From: an uncultured Eubacteriales bacterium
GTDB taxonomy: Bacteria > Bacillota > Clostridia > Oscillospirales > Acutalibacteraceae
Reading direction: 5' to 3'
Assembly: GCA_934408795.1 (NCBI GenBank)
Contig: CAKRVQ010000015.1
Location: forward strand, 1 to 11,952
DNA length: 11,952 nucleotides
Of this stretch, positions 6,774-11,952 are shown piece after piece. The translations under genes and the position numbers were made by a program. How positions within the stretch are numbered: position 1 is the stretch's first letter; each line of letters begins with the position of its first letter. The notes below the pieces were generated by a model. The model did not search any database, had not been told where the DNA came from, and saw only the letters and a program-made list of their open reading frames with translations.

Positions 6774-7452
6774 CATTCTCACCCTTTTCCCCGAAATGTG
6801 CGAAAAGGTACTCGGTGAGAGCATAATAGGCAGAGCGCAGAGATCGGGTGCGGTCGATCTGCGCTGCAGAAATATCAGGGATTATGCAGGCAATAAGCAC
6901 AACCGTGTCGACGATACGCCGTACGGCGGCGGTATGGGAATGATAATGCAGGCGCAGCCGATATATGACTGCTATAATTCCGTGCTTGACGGGGAAGAGC
7001 ATGTGCACCTGATATATATGTCCCCGAAGGGTAAGACACTGACCCAGCAAAGAGCCATGGAACTGTCAAAGCTTGACAGATTCGTTATACTCTGCGGACA
7101 TTACGAAGGCGTCGACCAGCGGGTGATAGATGAGATCGTGGACGAGGAGATATCCATAGGGGATTATGTCTTGACAGGCGGCGAGCTGCCCGCACTTGTG
7201 CTGACGGATGTTGTGTGCAGGATGGTGCCAGGCGTTTTGCCGGAGGATATCTGCTTTGAAGAGGAAAGCCATTTTTCGGGACTTCTTGAGTTCCCGCAAT
7301 ATACAAAGCCCGCCGAATGGCACGGAAAAAAAGTGCCCGATGTTCTCCTTTCCGGTCACCATAAGAATATTGCCGAATGGAAAAGGAAAAAATCAATAGA
7401 GGAGACCGAATTGCGCAGACCGGATCTTCTGAGCGGATCAAAGTCGGAATAA
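6763..7452 (+). CDS. trmD: tRNA (guanine37-N1)-methyltransferase TrmD
   Basis: TrmD makes m1G37 in tRNAs and so prevents +1 frameshifting; it uses SAM bound in a trefoil knot. The 229 residues show DDTPYGGGMGMIM (50-62), the knot motifs GHYEGVDQR (112-120) and SIGDYVLTGGELPA (131-144), then EESHFSGLLEFPQYTKP (167-183) and SGHHKNIAEW (197-206). The residue aligned with the catalytic Asp169 of the E. coli enzyme appears to be Glu (EESH instead of EDS); this alignment is by eye. AAAGGA lies ten bases upstream, inside rimM. The gene is the last of the operon here, and rplS does not follow. Confidence 0.97.
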   Translation: MRIDILTLFPEMCEKVLGESIIGRAQRSGAVDLRCRNIRDYAGNKHNRVDDTPYGGGMGMIMQAQPIYDCYNSVLDGEEHVHLIYMSPKGKTLTQQRAMELSKLDRFVILCGHYEGVDQRVIDEIVDEEISIGDYVLTGGELPALVLTDVVCRMVPGVLPEDICFEEESHFSGLLEFPQYTKPAEWHGKKVPDVLLSGHHKNIAEWKRKKSIEETELRRPDLLSGSKSE

Positions 7453-7710
7453 CAGTTGTTCGGCTCTGAGTGTAAGTTATATGTAATAATGAGATGACGA
7501 ATGCGGAACAACGTATGCGGTGTGATAGGTGGACCGAATATCTGTTTTGCGGTAGGTCACACTATATATTGTGTAGCGTGAGCCGGTCAATTGTGTCGAT
7601 GACACTATAACCGTACTGTTTTTTGAATGTCATTTTATACAAACCGCGCATTTGTTTTTTGTCGCCGTTTGGCGATTTATGAGAAGTTTTGGAAAAGCCT
7701 TTATTTTCGA
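7453..7710. other. Non-coding gap after trmD, with inverted repeats
   Basis: No credible gene is seen and no strong terminator for the trmD operon was found. A small stem TCGCC/GGCGA (7662-7666, 7671-7675) is followed only by TTTAT. A near-palindrome ACACTATA/TATTGTGT (7559-7574) has one mismatched position, and GTGTC/GACAC (7593-7597, 7601-7605) is a perfect inverted repeat. The octamer ACACTATA occurs at 7559 and again at 7602. The stretch becomes AT-rich towards the ptsH promoter. Confidence 0.4.
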
Positions 7711-7738
7711 TTGACTAAGTGTCCCGAAATGATATAAT
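7711..7738 (+). promoter_or_regulatory. Promoter of ptsH
   Basis: TTGACT (7711-7716), a 16-base spacer and TATAAT (7733-7738). The predicted start near 7745 leaves a leader of about 93 AT-rich bases before ptsH. Confidence 0.75.
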
Positions 7739-7837
7739 GATAATAGGCGTTTATACAATTTGCATATAATTTAACTTTTATATTTCATTATTGTTCCAAA
7801 AGTTTTCAACAGCTCAATGTGATAGGAGAAAAAAGCA

Positions 7838-8101
7838 ATGTTTGTAAAAGATGTAACCGTAGAAAATCAGGTAGGTCTTCACGCGCGTCCGGCAACCTTC
7901 TTTATTCAGAAGGCAAATGAGTTCAAGTCGTCGATATGGGTGGAAAAGGAAGAGCGCAGAGTAAACGCAAAAAGTCTTCTCGGTGTCCTTTCGCTCGGTA
8001 TCGTGAGCGGCACTTCTATCCGCATAATCGCAGACGGAAGTGACGAAAAGAACGCAGTAGAGTCTCTTGTAAAACTCGTCGAGTCGGGATTTGCCGAATA
8101 A
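7838..8101 (+). CDS. ptsH: Phosphocarrier protein HPr
   Basis: HPr carries phosphate from enzyme I to sugar-specific EIIA domains. In Bacillota, HPr phosphorylated on Ser46 is also the CcpA corepressor. The 87 residues contain the active site VGLHARPA with His15 and Arg17, and the regulatory serine Ser46 in NAKSLLGVLSLG, so both regulatory and catalytic residues are present. The enzyme I gene (ptsI) is not adjacent: the gene stands alone between its promoter at 7711 and a terminator at 8181. AGGAG is nine bases upstream of the ATG. Lone clostridial HPr proteins of this type may serve mainly in carbon control; which role applies here cannot be told from this window. Confidence 0.93.
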   Translation: MFVKDVTVENQVGLHARPATFFIQKANEFKSSIWVEKEERRVNAKSLLGVLSLGIVSGTSIRIIADGSDEKNAVESLVKLVESGFAE

Positions 8102-8180
8102 GCGCATCTAATCAGTATCTTTCGAACGGACACTTCAGGGGACGGCAAAGCAAAGATCAAAACAGCGGAAATTATAAAAA

Positions 8181-8207
8181 AGACTGCCTGTCGGCAGTCT
8201 TTTTTTT
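8181..8207. terminator. Bidirectional terminator between ptsH and birA
   Basis: AGACTGCC (8181-8188) pairs with GGCAGTCT (8193-8200) around a four-base loop. At least seven T follow on the plus strand, and the run of A just upstream gives a T run on the minus strand. It ends ptsH from the left and birA from the right. Confidence 0.93.
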
Positions 8208-8306
8208 GGGTCTTTGGGAAAAGGCGGAGCCCACCTACTCTGTAATGCCGCGTGGGCAGGCTCTTTTGCAGCATTCCCCGCGCTCGTCATCCGCCTGTCG
8301 GATCGT

Positions 8307-9008
8307 TTAATTATATCCGTAAATGCCGCGAACCGACACTTCGCCCGACATGACTCTTTTTTCTTCGCCGCCCACCGCGATAATAAGCTCTCCGTCATCG
8401 GCGATCCCGACGGCATCTGCGACGAATTCATCGGAAGCGGTAATGATCTTAACTTCTTTTCCTACTGTTATGCAGTTATCGGAAAATTCACAGATAATAT
8501 CATCCCAAGGCATTGAGAGGACATTGATGATCTCCTTTGTTATGTCGGCGGAAAGTCGGTCGGCGGACGGGACCCTTCCCGTCAAGGAGAAGCACGACCC
8601 CGCATAAGGTAATCCGAGAGTCTTAAAATCAGTGTCACTCTGTGCTAAATTTACACCTATGCCGACTGCGAATCCGGGATGCGCCGCTTCACAAAGAATA
8701 CCCGCAAGCTTTTTTCCGTCAAGCAATATGTCATTGGGCCATTTAACGGAGCAGTCTTTGGCACACGCTGCACTCAATGCTCTTCTGACACCCACTGCGG
8801 CGATTATCGGAATGCGCTCGGGCCTTATTTTATCGGTGATGTATACCGACATTGCAAGTCCTTTTCCGTTGCACGCCCAACTTCTTCCTCTGCGGCCCTT
8901 TCCCGCAGTCTGATTCGTTGTAAAAACACAGTCGCCGTTCAGCAAAACCGCGGCATTATCCTTGATATAATCGTTTGTTGATGTAACGCTCTCTAACCGT
9001 TTTATCAT
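8307..9008 (-). CDS. birA: Biotin-[acetyl-CoA-carboxylase] ligase, class I (no DNA-binding domain)
   Basis: The enzyme activates biotin as biotinyl-AMP and attaches it to the lysine of biotin carboxyl carrier proteins. The 233 residues contain only the catalytic and C-terminal domains: STND (10-13), AGKGRRGRSW (35-44; the biotin/ATP loop, usually GRGRxGRxW, with Lys in place of the first Arg), KWPND (89-93), KKLAGIL (99-105) and GIGVNLAQ (about 116-123). The N-terminal helix-turn-helix of E. coli or B. subtilis BirA is absent, so it is unlikely to be the biotin repressor. AGAGG is six bases upstream of the ATG. The phosphoesterase gene lies 92 bases upstream on the same strand, with a possible terminator between. 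Confidence 0.92.
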   Translation of the reverse strand: MIKRLESVTSTNDYIKDNAAVLLNGDCVFTTNQTAGKGRRGRSWACNGKGLAMSVYITDKIRPERIPIIAAVGVRRALSAACAKDCSVKWPNDILLDGKKLAGILCEAAHPGFAVGIGVNLAQSDTDFKTLGLPYAGSCFSLTGRVPSADRLSADITKEIINVLSMPWDDIICEFSDNCITVGKEVKIITASDEFVADAVGIADDGELIIAVGGEEKRVMSGEVSVRGIYGYN

Positions 9009-9028
9009 ATCATGCCTCTTTTACTTTC

Positions 9029-9066
9029 AAAAGCCGCCCGATCCCGAAATTGCGGCGAAAGGGCGG
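9029..9066 (-). terminator. Possible terminator after the metallophosphoesterase gene
   Basis: On the minus strand CCGCCC (9066-9061) pairs with GGGCGG (9039-9034). An inner stem joins 9058-9053 with 9046-9042, with one bulged base. TTTT (9032-9029) follows one base after the stem. It is imperfect, so partial readthrough into birA is likely. Confidence 0.35.
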
Positions 9067-9100
9067 AAGCCGATGTCTGATCCTCTTATGTCCCAACGAC

Positions 9101-9565
9101 TTATATCCTTACGATACTTGTGAGTATTCCCGTGGGGAGCAGCTCTATGAGACCGTAACTGTTACCCTTATCACGCGACACCGCCACCGATCCCGGGTTC
9201 ATAATATATACGCCGTCCGTGTAATCGCAAAAAGCAATGTGCGTGTGACCGCAGAGAGCGATCGAGGCACCGCATATCTTTGCCTGCCGCACGAGTTCAC
9301 CGACACCGTGCATATAATGACCGTGGGTGAAGAATATTTTTATGCCGTCAAGCGTGAATGTGTCGCTCATCGGAGCATCGGTGTGACGGTCGCAGTTTCC
9401 TGCGACAATGTGGTATTCGCGATCGGGGAAGAGCGATTTTATGTATTCGATGTCGTTTTCACCGTCGCCGAGAAACACTATGTGGCGGGCGTCATCGTGC
9501 AGGGCTATCGCCTCCTCCATGGCTGAGGAGTGACCGTGACTGTCAGAAAAGCAAAGTATCTTCAT
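9101..9565 (-). CDS. YfcE/MJ0936-family metallophosphoesterase
   Basis: This is a small calcineurin-like phosphodiesterase. Members cleave model phosphodiesters with Mn2+ or similar metals; natural substrates are mostly unknown. The 154 residues carry the full set of metal ligands: D8 and H10 (FSDSHG), D34 (LGDGEND), N57 (AGNCD), H81 (FTHGH), and H107 and H109 (CGHTH), followed by MNPGS (about 122-126). The length is normal for the family. GGAG is six bases upstream of the ATG. The gene is divergent from the unknown three-gene cluster, with 72 bases between start codons and a consensus promoter for this gene in the gap. Confidence 0.9.
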   Translation of the reverse strand: MKILCFSDSHGHSSAMEEAIALHDDARHIVFLGDGENDIEYIKSLFPDREYHIVAGNCDRHTDAPMSDTFTLDGIKIFFTHGHYMHGVGELVRQAKICGASIALCGHTHIAFCDYTDGVYIMNPGSVAVSRDKGNSYGLIELLPTGILTSIVRI

Positions 9566-9609
9566 ATGATTCTCCGTCGGTAATAATGATTTTTGACCCG
9601 CATATATTT

Positions 9610-9638
9610 ATTATAAGATAAACAGGCGGTGATTTCAA
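9610..9638 (-). promoter_or_regulatory. Promoter of the metallophosphoesterase gene
   Basis: On the minus strand TTGAAA (9638-9633) and TATAAT (9615-9610) are 17 bases apart. The -35 box overlaps the first base of the start codon of the divergent 62-residue protein. A promoter for that divergent gene is less clear: TTGACC (9593-9598) has no well-spaced -10 that would leave the ribosome binding site in the transcript. Confidence 0.65.
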
Positions 9639-9826
9639 TGGATCAGAGAGATTTTAATAAGGCTATTGAGTCGGCAAAGTCGGGGAACACGGAGCAGCTC
9701 TTAAAAAGCCTGAACAGTGAACAAAGAGCTATGCTGAACAAGGTGATGTCCGATAAAAACGAAGCAAAGAAGCTTTTGTCGTCTCCGCAGGCTGCGGCTA
9801 TATTGAAGGCATTGGCAGGCAAGTGA
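9638..9826 (+). CDS. Small helical protein of unknown function, first gene of a three-gene cluster
   Basis: I do not recognise a named family. The 62 residues are predicted to be soluble and mostly helical, with no signal peptide or membrane segment. The C-terminal half (DKNEAKKLLSSPQAAAIL, then KALAGK) resembles short clostridial hypothetical proteins that share a D-K-E-A-x-K-L-L-x-S-P-x-A motif; this is recollection of a pattern, not a search result. The ATG at 9638 has AGGCGG eight bases upstream; an in-frame GTG at 9629 falls inside that site and is rejected. The next gene starts three bases after the stop, so the two are almost certainly co-translated. Confidence 0.75.
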   Translation: MDQRDFNKAIESAKSGNTEQLLKSLNSEQRAMLNKVMSDKNEAKKLLSSPQAAAILKALAGK

Positions 9827-9829
9827 TCA

Positions 9830-10174
9830 ATGAATGATATAGCGGATAAACTGACTCAGCTGCTTAACGATCCCGAAGGAATGGAAAGGATAAAAAAGGC
9901 GGCGGAATCTCTGCTTTCGGGCGACAAAAAAGAGGAGACTGCAGCCGAACCCGAGCCGTCATTCAACATGTCGGATTTTAATATGCCGGATATAGATCCT
10001 TCCATGATAGCGACATTGATGAGCACGCTCGGAAGCGCTCAACCGGACGGAAGGAGCGAGCTGCTTCTTGCACTTAAACCGCATCTGAGCGCCGAACGGC
10101 AAAAGAGGGTGGATAATGCCGTCAGGATATTAAAGCTTATACCCCTGTTGCCGCTTGTAAAGCAGTTTATCTGA
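9830..10174 (+). CDS. 114-residue protein of unknown function, second gene of the cluster
   Basis: I know no function for this protein. Three parts are visible. An N-terminal helix (1-30) ends at ESLLSGDKK. An acidic, Pro- and Met-containing linker (about 34-60) repeats the pattern D-F-N-M-P/S-D. A C-terminal helical part (61-114) is rich in Leu and Lys, with GRSELLLALKPHLSAERQKR (74-93) followed by a hydrophobic stretch, LIPLLPLV. The last part could be a membrane-surface or protein-protein helix; it is short for a transmembrane span. Similar ALKPxLxxERQxKxDxA segments recur in clostridial hypothetical proteins as I remember them. The ribosome binding site is weak (AGGC), which suggests coupling to the first gene. 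The third gene begins 10 bases after the stop. Confidence 0.75.
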   Translation: MNDIADKLTQLLNDPEGMERIKKAAESLLSGDKKEETAAEPEPSFNMSDFNMPDIDPSMIATLMSTLGSAQPDGRSELLLALKPHLSAERQKRVDNAVRILKLIPLLPLVKQFI

Positions 10175-10184
10175 GGTGGCGTGT

Positions 10185-10763
10185 ATGACAGAAGAGCAAA
10201 GGCGCGAACTTGATTTTTTGCAGGCTGATGCGATACGGAGAATGAGGGAAATGAACGGCCGCAGCGTAGACGCAGGCAACGGAATGCCGCCTGTGCCCGA
10301 TTTTGTAAATGCGGGCGGAACGAGGGGTAACAACCGCCGCGGCGAGCCGAACCACGGTGCTGCGCAGGGTGGCGGCGAAAGCAGAGGCGGCAGTAACGGA
10401 AACGGTAGGACGGATCACGGGAGAACAAACGGCGGCGGTCATCCCGAAAATCATAACAACGGAAATAACGGCGGGAATCATTCAGCCAACCGCTCCGAGA
10501 ATAACGGCGGATATAATTTCGGCGGCACCTCGCACAGAGGTTCGGGAGGCGGACCGAATGTAAGTTTCGGAGAGCATCGGGGCGCTGACGGCGGAATAGG
10601 AAGCTTTATAGGCGGAAAAGGTCTTGACCTGTTAAAAATGCTTAATTTCGGCAACCTTAAGATCGATTCCGATATGACCGTGATAATCACCCTTATACTT
10701 ATGTTGTCAAGCGAAGACTGCGATGAACTGCTTTTGCTTGCACTGATGTATATAATGCTCTGA
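10185..10763 (+). CDS. Gly/Asn-rich protein with hydrophobic C-terminus, third gene of the cluster
   Basis: This is an unrecognised protein of 192 residues in three parts. Residues 1-42 form a charged helix (EEQRRELDFLQADAIRRMRE) and a Pro-containing turn. Residues 43-136 are low complexity, dominated by Gly and Asn with His, Arg and Ser, and are probably disordered. Residues 139-192 are hydrophobic: a short helix (LDLLKMLNF), then two Leu/Ile-rich segments (TVIITLILML and ELLLLALMYIML) separated by the acidic SSEDCD. No signal peptide is seen. The C-terminal pattern suggests membrane insertion or self-assembly, and the low-complexity middle recalls coat or matrix proteins; both are inference. 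The ATG at 10185 follows GAGGTGG by five bases. No T-rich terminator directly follows on this strand. Confidence 0.72.
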   Translation: MTEEQRRELDFLQADAIRRMREMNGRSVDAGNGMPPVPDFVNAGGTRGNNRRGEPNHGAAQGGGESRGGSNGNGRTDHGRTNGGGHPENHNNGNNGGNHSANRSENNGGYNFGGTSHRGSGGGPNVSFGEHRGADGGIGSFIGGKGLDLLKMLNFGNLKIDSDMTVIITLILMLSSEDCDELLLLALMYIML

Positions 10764-10882
10764 AATAAGACAAAGTCTTACGGCGGGTATTTGTCGTCAC
10801 ACATTTGTTGTCACGCGATAATCGGAACTTCACGATATTTATCTTTATCAGCCGTAAGGCACATTGCAATGCACGACACATT

Positions 10883-10921
10883 AAAACATCCCGACAGGGC
10901 ATCTGCACCTGTCGGGATGTT
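10883..10921 (-). terminator. Hairpin terminator between the unknown cluster and glpK
   Basis: A perfect 14-bp stem (10885-10898 with 10908-10921) has a nine-base loop. On the minus strand it ends in TTTT, 53 bases after the glpK stop, as expected for a terminator. On the plus strand the T-run is poor, but the stem could still protect the 3' end of the cluster mRNA. Confidence 0.75.
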
Positions 10922-10973
10922 GTGCTTCTATATGCTTTTATCCGCCGCAAGTCGGTTTTTGTCAATCGCTCGG

Positions 10974-11952
10974 CTAAAACTTCCCGTTTTTGCTCATTAC
11001 TCTTTCTACGGCACTGTGCCATTCACTTATAAGTCGGCTCCGCTCTTCTTCGCCTATCGAGGGAGAGTATTTTTTGTGCCTCCCGCTGCCGATATCAGCG
11101 AGATCATCTTCGCTGATGACTCCCGAAACAAGGCCTGCCAGCATGGCGGCACCGAGAGCGGTTATTTCTGAATAGGGAGGACAGATAACATCTGTGCCAA
11201 GCAGATCCGCCTGAAACTGCATAAGGAAGCGGCTTACACTCGCACCGCCGTCAGCCATAAGCGTTCTGACTTTTCTTGATGATGCCGATTCCATAGTCTT
11301 TACAAGATCAAACACCTGATACGCAATGCCTTCAAGAGTGGCACGGGCAATGTGGGCTTTTGTCGTCCCTCTTGTCAGACCGAATATACCGCCTCTTGCA
11401 TACATATCCCAGTAAGGTGTACCTAATCCGCTGAAAGCCGAAACAAGGTAGACTCCGCCGTTTGTGCTTATCGACTCCGCCAAAGTGTCGCATTCTGCCG
11501 CAGTCGAAATAATACCGAGCTGATCTCTGAGCCACTGAATAGATGATCCTGCGTTGAACACACTGCCTTCAAGCGCCCAGACGGTCTTTCCGCTGTATTG
11601 CCACCCGACGGTGGTAATTATCCCCTCGGCTCTTATATCGGAGGCGTCGCCGACATTCATAAGCGTGAAGCACCCTGTGCCGTATGTGTTTTTTGTGTCG
11701 CCGACCGAAAAGCATCTTTGTCCGAAAAGGGAAGCCTGCTGATCGCCGACGGCACTGCAGATCGGTATCCCGTCAAATTCACCCAACAGATACTTTTTGG
11801 TACTGATATGACCGTACAGACCTCCGCTCGGCATAACCTTGGGTAATGAGTCAAGCGGCACACCGAGTAAATCGCAGAGCTCTTCATCGTAGCGAAGCTT
11901 TCCGATGTCAAAAAGCATCGATCTCGATGCGTTTGTCACATCGGTTATGTGA
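10974..11952 (-). CDS. glpK: Glycerol kinase, C-terminal part (5' end outside the window)
   Basis: GlpK phosphorylates glycerol to sn-glycerol 3-phosphate with ATP. About 325 C-terminal residues are visible, starting at HITDVTNASRSMLFDI near residue 185 of the family. The catalytic Asp lies in VGDQQASLFGQ. Also present are NTYGTGCFTLMN, the ATP-site region ALEGSVFNAGSSIQWLRDQ, GLGTPYWDMYARGGIFGLTRG, LMADGGASVSRFLMQFQADLLG and EITALGAAMLAGL. The loop between LYG and IPI, which holds the fructose-1,6-bisphosphate site in E. coli (GGxGGTR) or the HPr-phosphorylated His in enterococci and bacilli (Y-H-F), reads HISTKKYLLGEFDG and has neither. The frame is open to the window edge; the in-frame GTG at 11939 is not a start because the homology continues upstream. 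Confidence 0.95.
   Translation of the reverse strand, partial: HITDVTNASRSMLFDIGKLRYDEELCDLLGVPLDSLPKVMPSGGLYGHISTKKYLLGEFDGIPICSAVGDQQASLFGQRCFSVGDTKNTYGTGCFTLMNVGDASDIRAEGIITTVGWQYSGKTVWALEGSVFNAGSSIQWLRDQLGIISTAAECDTLAESISTNGGVYLVSAFSGLGTPYWDMYARGGIFGLTRGTTKAHIARATLEGIAYQVFDLVKTMESASSRKVRTLMADGGASVSRFLMQFQADLLGTDVICPPYSEITALGAAMLAGLVSGVISEDDLADIGSGRHKKYSPSIGEEERSRLISEWHSAVERVMSKNGKF

Noticed and set aside
9050..9526. A 158-codon frame on the plus strand
   Set aside because: It lies antisense to the phosphoesterase gene, whose full set of metal-binding motifs shows it is the real one.
10791..11171. A 126-codon frame on the plus strand at the glpK 3' end
   Set aside because: It runs through the terminator hairpin and antisense to well-matched glpK sequence.

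Overview
The window looks like a chromosomal segment of a clostridial (Bacillota, class Clostridia) bacterium, probably a gut-type Oscillospirales or Ruminococcaceae relative. The evidence is a ylxM-ffh-rpsP-khpA-rimM-trmD operon in Gram-positive order, a class I biotin ligase without a DNA-binding domain, an HPr with both His15 and Ser46, near-consensus sigma-A promoters and strong Shine-Dalgarno sites. That taxonomic placement is inference. I see no tRNA, rRNA, CRISPR array, transposase or phage gene.

Left part (1-3880). An mtaB-type tRNA methylthiotransferase gene runs leftward off the edge. Divergent from it, behind a promoter and a leader rich in inverted repeats, lies a small HPr-like gene that lacks the phosphorylatable histidine. 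It ends at a good terminator and converges on a lipoprotein gene for an oligopeptide-type solute-binding protein that has no transporter genes nearby. The upstream region of that gene has a consensus promoter about 200 bases from the start codon and a diverged two-copy repeat.

Centre (3811-8207). A perfect-consensus promoter drives ylxM and ffh (signal recognition particle), followed by rpsP, khpA, rimM and trmD (ribosome maturation and tRNA m1G37 methylation). A 19-bp hairpin sits between khpA and rimM. The rplS gene that often closes this operon is absent. After a 385-base gap comes ptsH (HPr) with its own promoter and a bidirectional terminator.

Right part (8208-11952). On the minus strand are birA (biotin-protein ligase) and a YfcE/MJ0936-type metallophosphoesterase. 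Divergent from them is a tight three-gene cluster of proteins of unknown function (62, 114 and 192 residues). The last of these has a Gly/Asn-rich middle and a hydrophobic, acidic-spotted C-terminus. This cluster is the best candidate for an undescribed system. A hairpin terminator then separates it from the 3' part of a glycerol kinase gene that enters from the right edge.

Common threads are housekeeping translation and protein export in the centre, and PTS/carbon-control components on both sides: HPr, a His-less HPr-like protein, and a glycerol kinase whose regulatory loop lacks the His that HPr phosphorylates in other Bacillota.
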